NCBI RefSeq assembly: GCF_000237925.1
Contig: NC_031495.1
Coordinates: 9,711,852-9,775,851, forward strand
Length of the DNA: 64,000 nt
Source: Schistosoma mansoni
Lineage: Eukaryota; Platyhelminthes; Trematoda; Strigeidida; Schistosomatidae
Direction of reading: 5' to 3'
The translations under genes and the position numbers were made by a program. Below the pieces are notes generated by a model, which saw only the letters and a program-made list of their open reading frames with translations, had not been told where the DNA came from and made no database searches. Shown here piece after piece: positions 11,701 to 23,700 of this stretch. The stretch's first letter is position 1; each line of letters begins with the position of its first letter.

Positions 11701-14700
11701 CTTGATAGGTCTCACAAAAGTACATAGATAATCCGTTTCACATGATAGTGAAAACACTTGTCTATCAACTATCTATTGATAGATGAGAGTTCCACTCCGT
11801 TCATCGTGGTTTAGAAAATCGGCCAGTATCATTAGTTCTCGACCAAACAGTCTGAATGCAAAAATTTATACCTGACAAGTAAGTTAAGTTATTCAGTTAT
11901 ATTATTCTCGTTTTCTTATGTTTATGTAGAAAACCTCTAATAATATACCTATGCCATCGTTTCTTCATTACATTTTTGTAATGGCTTGTAAAGCGTTTAT
12001 TGATGAGAAAGTGAGTTTACTTATGTTTATTGGCGTTTACCAGTAATATGTGAAGATATTTTTGTCTTAGTGTTTCGATCTACATAATGTTGATTGGGGT
12101 TGAAAGTGATGACGAACTGGACGGTACCTCCAATATAAGAACTAATCTATGCGACTAGAAGGACCGAACGACTTATACATAACCACAGAAACTTCATGCG
12201 AATAAAATACTAATTAAGTTTTTCGAGTTAAGGTCGACAGAATGACGAATGAGAGCTGAATGTTTTACAATTTTTATTTTATATTTATTTTATTTAAACA
12301 CATAAATATTGGTACAAGGAAGCACCAGATACATATGCGCCGCACAAATCTCATTTGATTTGTGTGAAGGCTGTGATACTGCCCAGGTGCGCAGACTGAA
12401 GCAGGTGGTTTTCTTAGGGGGCCACACCCCGAGCCCTTGACCTGAAGGTCTAGTCCACAAGGCAGTGGAGCATCGTAAGGAGATGCAGTCCCATGGTAGA
12501 CGGGGATCAATGATTGATTCGTACGCCATTTGTTCCCTCACGATATTGGAGCCCATGTGCACCATTGGTTTGGAATCAGGGTTTTCCAACTCCCCTAGAT
12601 GGACTCGCCTTATCCACCAACCCGGTTAAAGCGCCGGACATTCGCTTTTCGTCCTCTCAATTTCGTAAACAACAGTAATGCCACGAGAATGCAGTGAGTA
12701 GGACTTCCCTGGCAGAGGCTATATATTCGCTGGCCATGTGAGAGCATTTCGAGAGGGAGAGCGGACTCTCCCCACTCTCGGCCGTACCAGGGCATTTGGG
12801 GACGTTTTACAATGTATATACAGCATAACATCTCTGGCTGAAGTGAGTTGTTCACCTTAGGGATAATGTGTTATATCTTAACTCTGCTACTTAATGAGGA
12901 AACTGGATGGACTATACTACAAAATACCACTGAATAACTCTTTAACCTAGTGTTCATTAATTGAGAAAGCAATAAAAACTTAAAAAGTTTGTTTCAACTT
13001 CAGTCAATAATTATACAGTGTAAGCTTCGTGGGTATTTATAAAAGATTTTTGAGATTTTCTCCAGATTGATCTATTTAAACTGACGAATTCTAAGTTGCC
13101 AGTTTCAATTTTACATGTGTATTTTATGAATTTCAAAATAGCAATTTAAAAAAATATTTTTTTCTGACTGACACTAGCAAACTTTTCTGAAAATATTTGA
13201 TCTAAAACACGACAGAAGAACTACAACGAATCACTAGATCGCACAGAACCAAAACATTCTATAAAATAACGAACACTCCTCAAAATACTTAGTTTAAACA
13301 AATGATAAAATCCTTATCATTTCGACACGAAATTATGTCTGCAGATTAGGATATATAAATTGTGGGAAATTCTGTATTGGAGTCTTATTATGAAATCGTA
13401 ACTTGTCCCAACGAACATCTAAACTGCACAAAAACACCTCCAAATAGTCTCGTAGAACTAGAAAATCTACAAATTAAACCAGCAATACCAGTACATAATA
13501 GATTTAATGACCATCAAATGGATATTAATAATATCGAAATCGTTCAAATTGGATTTTCCAATTATATAGAGAGGCAAGTGGCTGAAGCCGCTCTTAACAG
13601 AAAGGAAGGCCTGACAACACAAACCATTTATCTGAATTGCCACACTGTTAATCCCGTTAACATCTCATACAACTAAAAAAATTCCTAACTCTTTCACATT
13701 AGAAATGCCGCATTTTTTACACACACACATTCAATTACCCAGGTATATCTCATACAGTAAGAAATAACCTTGACCGAAATAACGTAACACTAAAATAAGT
13801 TTAAGTAGTGCAAAGAACTCCGCCTGTAGCTCTTCTGGGGTTACTGCCGGTCCCAAGCCCGGGTAAACGAGGAGGGTCGGGCATGAGATCAGTAACCCTA
13901 TTCCGTAGAAAACGCTAACCAGAATAAACGAATTAAACCATTTAAACTCTCCCCTTCGTGTCGGAGCATCTTAATTCAGAAACATGACTCCTCATGACAA
14001 GTGGCGAGATTCTTAGGAAATCACGAGGCTGATGCCCCTTCTAACAATCAAAGTAACACTTTTTATGAGTGCATGGAATGTCCGAACAGTGTTCGAGACC
14101 GGATAAACCAATCAAATTGCTGGGGAAGTGAGGAGATACAACTTGGCGGTTCTCGGAATCAGTGAAACCCATTGGACCCAAGCTGGACAGATGAGATCAG
14201 ATTCGACAGAGATGCTGCTGTGCTCTGGTCACGAAGAAGAAATTGCTCCACATTCAGGGAGTTGCTCTGATGCTATCCAAAGAAGCACACAAAGCACTCA
14301 TAGGATGAAAATCTCATAGACCCAGGATCATCAAAGCATCCTTCAAGACAAAGAGGGAGGGGATCACAATGAATGTTATCCAATGATAGCAATAACGATG
14401 ATAAAGGTCAGTTTTAGGAGAGGCTGCAATTGATCATGTTTAAGTGCTCAGGAAAGGACTTGACTATCCTGATGAAAGACCTAAGCTCCAAAGCAGGGAT
14501 GGACAACACTGGGTATGAAGATATCATGGGACGACATGGACTGAAAGGAAGAAGGGAACGAGTATGGTGACAGATTTGCAAATTTATGTGCATTTAACAA
14601 ATTGGGTGTAGGCGGCACAATATTCCCACACAAACGCATACACAAAGCTACATGGGTCTCATCGTATCACACTACAGGGAATCAGATCGATCATATTTAC

Positions 14701-17700
14701 ATCACTAAAAAATTCAGGTCATTGGAACACGTGAGAACCAGGAGAGGAGCTAACATAGCTCCAGATCACCACCTGTTGGATGCAAGATGAAATTAAAGCT
14801 AAAGAAACAATGGACAACTGAAGGAACAATATTACAAAGGTTCAAAACAGCCCTCCGAGATCCCGACAAACTCAACGAAATCAAGATTGCTCTTCACAAC
14901 AGGTTCCAAGACCTACAAGATCTACTTAAAGATGAAACTACTATGGGGGACAGCTGGAAAGAAATAAAAGAAGCACCAACCTCAACATGTAAGCAGGTGC
15001 TGGGCCTCAAGAAGCATCATAATGAATGTATCTCTGTCGAAACCCCAGACAGGATTCAAGAAAGCAAAAACAAGAAAACAGCCAATCACAGACTCATAAA
15101 CAGAGGAACAGATTGGTAGAACACTTTGAAGAACTCTTGAATAGGCCAGCTCCATTGAGTCCATCGAAAATCGAAGCAGCACCTGCGGACCTTCCTACAG
15201 ATGTCACTTCACCAACGACCGAAGAAAGCAAGATGGTCATCAGACAAATCAAGAGTAGGAAAGCAGCAGGACCTGACAACATACCACCTGAGACACTGAG
15301 GTCAGAAACAGTAGCAACCGCAAACATACTTCATGTTCTATTAGGGAAGATTTGGGGGGAAGAACAACTGCCGACAAACTGGGAAGAGGGATATCTCATC
15401 AAGATATCAAAGATAGGTGATCTGAATAAATATGGGAATTACAGGAAAAGTTTCCAACAGTGTTGTTGGACCGGATGAAAGATTCAGTGGACGCCCAACT
15501 TCGAGATCAACAGACCGGATTCCGTAAGGATCGGTCGTGCACAGACCAAATCGCGACACTGTTTATCATCATTGTACGACCAGCCGAATGGAACTCGTCA
15601 CTGTACAAGAACTTCGTTGATTATGGGAAAGCATTTGACAGTATGGATAGGAGAACATTATGGAAACTTCTTCGACACTATGGAGTACCTGTGAAAATCA
15701 TCAATGTCATTCGGAATTCATACGACATACTACAGTGCGAGGTCGTGCATCGAGGACAACTGACAGACGCATTCCAAGTGAGGACCGGAATCAAACAAGG
15801 CTGCTTTCTCTCCCCCTTTCTCTTTCTTCTGGTAGTTGACTGGATTATGAAAACCTCGACATCTGAGGGGGAGCACTGAATAAAATGGACAGGTTGGATG
15901 CAATTAGACGATTTGGACTTCGCAGATGACTTGGCTCTTCTATCCCATACAAACCAACAAATGCAGGTGAAGACAGCTAGTGTGGCAGTGACCTCTGCAT
16001 CAGTAGGCCTCAACACACACAAGGGAAAAAACAAGATCCTCAAACACAACAGAGAGAACAACTCAATCACACTTGATGGAAGAACTGTGGAAGAGGTGGA
16101 AAATTTTACTTATCTGGGTAGCATCATCGATGAACGAGGAGGATCGGATGCAGATGTAAAGGCGAGGATTGGCAGAGCAAAAACAGGATTCCTACAGTTG
16201 AAGGACATATGTAACTCAACACAACCGTCAACCAATATCAAAGTGAGAATCTTCAATACGAACGTCAAATCAGTCCTACTGTATTGAGCTGAAACTTGGA
16301 GAACTACTACAACCATCATCAAAATAGTACAAGCAATTATAAACAGTTGTCTACGCAAAATACTAAATGTCCATTTGCCGGATACCATCAGTAGCAGTCT
16401 ACAGTGGGAGAGGACAAATCAGGTTCTAGCTGAGGAGGAAATTAGGAAAAGACGTTGGAAGTGGATAGGACATAGATTACAGGAAACACCAAACTGCATC
16501 ATGAAGCGAGCTCTAACTTGGAATCTTGAATGGAAACGGAAAACAGGAAAGCCAAAGGACACACTGCACCAAGAATTGGAACAGACCTAAAAAGGATGAA
16601 CAACCATTAGGAAGGACTGAGAAGTATTGCCCAGAACAGCGTTGGATATAGAATGCTAGTGGACGGCCTATGCTCCTCCATGAGGGGTAAGTAAGTAGTG
16701 TAAAGGACCTAGGATAGAATAATTTTAATACAACTAAAATTAAAGTAGGTCTGATCATATAAATTCAACTTCTGATTTATTTCTATTCTCCAAAAAAGTG
16801 CTTCACAGTAAGTCACGAAACTTCAGAAATTTAATTTTATCTCATTCATCAGGATTGTATAAATATTGTTGTTTCTGTAATTCTACTTTGAAATTATCAT
16901 CACCTATTCATGTCTTATCTTATTTGCCTCTCTAATGTCATAATATAGCTCACAATTAATTCAACATTCCAATCATTAGAGAACTGTTCTCTAACTTTTT
17001 AAGTGATCTTTAATCAATTATTGTTATTTGTTTATTTCTAAAGGTTTAACTCTTAATGTTTACTTCTAGGTAGATGTCGGGATTTTCGAAGTTGGTATCG
17101 GCGGACGCTATGATCATACAAATATTTTCAAGTGAATTAACTTTTTGTTTATCTAATCACTTGTATTTTTAAAAATTCCGTTCCATTTTGCTCTGAGTTG
17201 ATTTTTAAATTCCATTTGTCAATCGACCCCATAATATTTGCTGGTAAAATAGATAGGTTACTTACACACTGAGTGCAGCATTCCTAGAAGTTTCATTTAA
17301 TTCTTTGCAGTACCATTTGCTTTGTAGAATATCCCTCTAGGAGTTCAGATTATTGAAGATTGATCAACAATCAAATGTCTTATCAGATATTCTATAAACT
17401 ATTCTCTATGGTGTATATATACCATAAAATTAAAGGCTTCCGCTTTATGCAACGTACTACTTTGAAATTGTAATCGCACTTTCATATTGTGACGATTTAT
17501 TCTGGCCATATTGGCTAGACCACTTGCTCCTTTAGGTCTTACCATCTTACCCAGGTCAGTTGGAGGATGTTAAAACTAGGAGTAGCAACTTGACGTCTAA
17601 TGGCGAAGTTGTACTGTTGACTGTATAATGGTATGATAGTAATGAGGCCTTGGGAACAACAGATTTCCACCACCGGTGGTGAAATCTGAAAAGTATGTTA

Positions 17701-20700
17701 GCATATTTGCAACTGTTTACTAAATGGTCGTGTGTGACTGGTTCGAGTCAGTTGTCCCTTAAGTTATGCAGTCACGCTCCCAAGTCATAAATAATCCAGT
17801 TTCCTCCTCAGGCACTTTGAGAAGAAATATCCTTCTGCGATATGGGGAACGGAAAAGTGACAATCGCTCTCATACCTACCTGTAACGACACATGAGATTA
17901 CCTTGTTGACACTGGGATCCCTCTGAGACTTCTTAGTATTTCTTTTATCTTCATGTGCCTCTAATGCTAAATAATCCTACTGACTGAAAGCTACTCTAGG
18001 TTCCTTGGAACGACTCTCTAAATTACACGTTGGATTATTGCATGTCCAAACCCTATGTCAAGCTGAACATCATGCCTCACCACTATGACCGTAGGATATT
18101 GTGCTGTTAATGTGTGCTGTCTCCGGAATATGCGTAGAGTATCCCAGTGGGTTCATTAACTTGATCTAAACTAGATAGTATGGTGAGCCAATACAATCTA
18201 CCCTTCATGCCTCTAGAAAGATGACAGGAACAGGGACATCTTGCCTGTATTCATATTGATAATTTCTTATGTATTATGCAATTAAATGGTACAATAAGAA
18301 GTTGATAAGAAAATGACGAAGAGCGACGATAACTCATCCGTAGACTAACAAAATGTTTGCATGCTGATCGTTGACAGATCGATTGGACTTAAAACTCTTT
18401 AAGTATAGAGTTCCAGTCTTAACGATCAAGTTGACTGAAATATTAGCTGCAACGTAGGAGTGATGAATTGTTGGAATTGTGATGGGAAGTCATGATCAAT
18501 GGAGTTCTGGTATGTCTGAAGGCAAACACTCGTCATCAAGGTCGTTTGATGGTCGTTGCGACATATCTCTTACTAATTAAAGTCAGGAACGTGTTGAGTT
18601 GGATGCCAAATTTATTCTTCTGAGATTTAAAATCTCTTGATTAGACCAAAAGATGCTAAGTGTGCACTACTGATGAATCATGTCCTTGAACAAAACACCT
18701 GTCCAATGCCCCCTGGTTTTTATTAATGGTTCAACTGAAGTCAGTCCTCAACGAATAATCTTATAAATTAAACTTATCTCCACAAAACGTCTATATGGAA
18801 AGCAGGAAGCAAACATTTTAATTTTAAGGATATTTTTAAACATACTTGATATGTGACTGCTTTTGTTCACGTATTCAATCCTTAATATTCACTCTTTTTG
18901 AAAAAGAAGATAAAACGTCTTATTTTAAATCATGCTAAATTTTTAGAGATCCTTGCGTAACTGTTGTTACAAGTTTGGCACTGGAGCATACAAATATTTT
19001 AGGCCATACCATTGCTGAAATAGCTTGGGCTAAAGCTGGGATTTTTAAGGTAGTCTTCACCATTATGTTTTTGATGTATTGTGTAGTCTTGTTAAGAAAA
19101 TGTTATTTCTTTTTTAGCATAAAAGTTTGAACTTAGATTTCAAACAATCAGGTTGCTTATTTGAGAAATAAACTTTAAGTTAAAATTCTACGAATAGCAA
19201 GGATGCTAAGAAATACTCTTCTATCATCACCCTTAATATTATCGACATTATCAGGACAGACTTCATACTCTTCAATTCCTATTTTACACTGAATACCAAT
19301 AGTCTGTGATTGTGGCAGTTAGTAGTAGAATTGCTTTATTAATAAATAGTGCAGATTTATTACAGCCTAAATATTGAGTGTTGGCTTAACGGCCAAGACG
19401 TTCGACATTGAACCAATAATTTACTCTTTCGAACCTCGCTCCACGTAATTCGGTTTGAGGAACTAGGTAATATCATTAGCCCTTATATTTAAATTGTAGT
19501 CCGAAGTATACGAACCTTTGTACTGGCAAATGAGTTAATAAGATATTTAAATTACGGCTTAACTAGGCCATCGAAAGTTACACTCTTATTTTTTATGCTC
19601 TCTATGAAATATTCCTGTAATAATCTAAAAGATCTAAGCAAATAAAACCCTCCTATTATATTAAACTTTGGCGTTCAAAATTGATCAGAAAACCCGAGTT
19701 TTGCTCTAAGGTTATGAGAAAAGTGTTTCAGTGTAATATAAATCTATATGTTAGTTAAGTGAAGATAATATTTGAGAAATAAAGAATACGAGTCATAATT
19801 TTTTTGAAACTCATTAGTCCGGCACACTAACATCCTCTTGGCTTTAAAAGACAATGGTCACGATTTCAAATCATTTGTAATGGTTCACTTATTCTTTGTT
19901 CCCAACCAACTTTTGATTATCATAGGTATAATATAATTAATGTATCTTCCACTTTCGTTTATAACTTATTGATTAGGTCGACTCGATTGCCAACGACCGG
20001 TACAAAGATGTTCTAAAAGTAGCCAATTACAATGACTTGATCAGAGTAACATAAATCCATTTTATTTCAAACAGCAGACCAGTTAGTTCCGGGTTGGATG
20101 AAATACGTCCTAGATTTTACTTCTCGGCTCAAAATACAAATGTTCAGAGCAAGTTGTCCTCGGAAATGTTTTTTTTAGGTGACAAACCTTCCAGAGGTTT
20201 TTCAGCCCAATGGTTGCAGGACTTGATTTTATGTTTTGAACCCCTATTACCTAATTTGGTTCAAGCAGCTGGCTAAACATTCACTAGATTTCACACCTCA
20301 GGTGTAGCTTTAAGTTATGTAAATAAACCCATACTTGGTTATCATGTCCTACGACCCGTTAAATATCACGTGACAAAACTTGCCGATCAGAATATTAACT
20401 TCTATGACCTCGTCCCTGTGATAAATCAATGACGTGTCAAAACAGAACTCGCAGCTGTGAGTCATCTCTGAGTCCTTATTGGTTCTCTATGTAGTAGCTT
20501 CTCACCAAGCCCAACCCGTTCATTCCAGAACACAAATATCAGCTTCCGCTGTACGAGTTGCATATTTCAGACATACGTGGTTTATATACAAACAGATCGC
20601 GTCACACCATAAAATGAAAAAATAATTGTCATCCAAGATCAAGCCGAAAGTGGCTGTGAGTACAGGCGACTAAGTGATGGATTTGGAATAAGTTAAGCAT

Positions 20701-23700
20701 AGTAAATTGCATAACTAACCAATAAGTCAAATGAAAGCTTATAATAAAAGGAATATATGTATATAAAATCCCGTTACTTAATAATCATCCAATAAGAGTA
20801 TGTGTAATTACAGTCCATAAATAATTCTTAGCAGTTACCATTTATTCTTCGTTCGGATGTAACATCGGTAATTAAGTTTTACCACTTATTTGCTATGTAA
20901 AATTGCGTTATCGAAAAGGGCGGTTCTGTAATCCGATTGATAAGCCTGATGCTTAAACGCGTGATGCTGGTTATCTAACCTTTTCTTAGTCCCCCAGAGA
21001 TCTACATTCGGGTCTCGGAATGATTACAGAAGACAGGAAGTATGAAGAGGAGCTTTACTTTCAAAGTTTGTTTAGGTACAAAAAAACAAGATTATTTGCA
21101 AGTTCACGTGTAATATTGATACTCAGGGAGCCTCGGATGATATGCCGAAGTTTCTAGTAATTATTCAGTCAGGTTATAATACGTAATCCACGATTTTTCT
21201 GAAATTCTCTGGGGACTTTCCATTGAATGCTGTTTGGTTGACGAATTTTCAGCTTCATTTTCCAAATTTTTAAGATTTCAAATAATTTTTGATTGGTTCT
21301 AACAATCGAATCCTAGATTTGTATTTTAAAATGTCTATTACCTATGAAATATAAGTTAAGTTTTGAGCGAATGCTAATTTTATTTATTTCCAATTCTGCT
21401 TAACTTTTTCTGATGTAAACCTTTAAAAAGACTGGTTCCATAGCAGTAGTCAGTCATGGACAATCAGATGAAGCAATGCATAAGTTTATTGAAGAAGCTG
21501 AACTTGTTAATGTAAGTGGTACACGTTGTGTTTTTTTTTTAAATATCATTTAACTGTGTGATATGTTGATCAATTTAAAATGAGCAGAAAAAGTAGGTGA
21601 GTTGAGTATGTGAAACTAGTTACGGATTTGGTGATCATCTTGTGCTAATGAGGTATGGCAACTTGGACCGATGCATATATGTACCTGGTCCTACGCCGTA
21701 GCTGACTAACTGATGTAATTCCATGACAATTTCAAGGCAGTCCACTCAAGGTGCACATATACTATAAGAAACCGAATAATTACAGTCACTAAAATTAACA
21801 GTAGGAAAATACAAACCCCTCATAGACAAACTAAGCAAAGTTCAACTTTCTACTCATTAGTCTACTTTTTTCATCTGGATATATTTTCGAAATGTTATGT
21901 CTTCTCATGTCTATTTTGTATTCTTCACTTCCAGTGTCCTCTATATGTTGCACCTACATTAGATTCACTACTGACTACAGAGAATATGACTGAACCAATT
22001 AAGAATATTTTGAACAATACGAATACTATACCTAATAGCCAATTATTAAATCTTGCTTTAAGTTTAACTACAGTAAATTATTGGCTTACTAAGTTACATG
22101 GAACTACTGATGATGGTAACGTTAAAAATATTGGTTAGTTATTACATTGTTTACCCCTTAATTGTATGTTCTTTTTTTAAAGGTTTTTTATGCTGATTAA
22201 TTGTATTGTTAAAGTTTAGTCATTCTCGCTTATGAAAATTTGTCCATTTTTAATGATCATTTTTACTGCAAACGGAATCATTAAAAGTCAATGATGCTAG
22301 ATGTTGAGATGGTGCTATATAATTTGACTTTTACCGACTTCCATCACTTGCATTGTGAACAAGATGTTTGTTTACCGACCGACCATACGGCAAGTACTGT
22401 ACACCTCAGTCCGCTCTCTGTTAATATCCTGCTGCTGCGAAATAGCGTCTATGAAAGTAGATGTGTGTAGATTTCAAGTATTTGATTACACTTATTTTCA
22501 AAACAATCCTCGTATATTATGTGACCACATAGAGTGGAGTTCTGAGGATAGGCTTAGAGTACTGACTAGTAACAGTAAGTCCATTAATAAAGCCTTTATC
22601 AGCTGAGATGGTTAGGACATGCGTTACCCTATGTTGACCGAACTAGGTTGAAAAAGTCAGAACAGGACATCAGTTCATTGAGTCACACTTTTAAAATAAT
22701 GTTTTAAACCTTGTCACGAAATTACTTTTAAATCAGTTACTTCCATCATATTAACAGCATAAACAAACTGTACAGTCAGAAAAAATCCCTTGTACTGAAC
22801 TGCGAAAATAATCAAATAATGAAGTTTTTCCACTGATTAGATATTTTGTGACAGATTTCTTATTATGTCCATAAAGTTAAAAAGGCATATATTAAACACA
22901 TTCCAATGAGCAATATGACAGACAGATGTAACACAATTTCCAAGCATAGGTTTGTATAACAATTGATGATACTACTCCATTGTCCAGACTGGAATAGGGT
23001 AGATTGCAATTTGAACATGCTACCTGGTGATTGAAGAGCAAGCTGTCACTCTACAACAATGGAAAATAAGCTGGCAAGTGACGGTGTGCGGATATAGAAG
23101 GAGATATTAGTCGATGAATCATACTGAACGTATATACTAGCATAATGTTTCCATTGCTCCTCCTCAACAACTGTCATAGTCGTCAACAGGCTATGGTAGG
23201 TTATTTTCGAGAAATCACGTAAAACATTCAGAATTAGTTGATTTTTGTTATATGCATTCAAAATATTCAATTGATTCATAGTAAATCTTGTTACTCCTAC
23301 TTTGTTGTGCATGATTTGGTTGCTTGCAGAACACTCGGATAATTAAACTATGATCCAAGTATTGTATCAAGTATGTTACGAATTTCTCTCTTTAGAAATT
23401 TTCCCCTTGTTATTCTTCCACTTCTTGTTCCAGGTTTACAGCCGACATCTGACTGGAAACCGAGTTCAACTGTTTTACTTAGTAAGTTTTCACTCTTTAA
23501 GAAAAACGATAAAATATATGTCATGCTATAACTTTAGGTGTTCAAAAGCGATCGGGAGGTTTTCTGCTACTTGTTACTCATCAGCAAGATGTGTTTGCTA
23601 TCTTCATGCAATAGATTCTTGTCTATGCGACTTTGGTTGCTATTCAGTGACCGGTTTGTATAAATATCTTAGTTCTACAGGATATCAGTCACAGCATTGA

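Noticed and set aside
12274-12855. Three minus-strand open frames of 78-99 codons
   Set aside because: They lie in and across the retroposon leader and 3' end, which is non-coding in this arrangement.
17870-17960. Short motif like VDTG in FPGS intron 4, suggesting an LTR-element protease
   Set aside because: Only a few residues match, there is no supporting context, and nothing else from such an element was recognised nearby.
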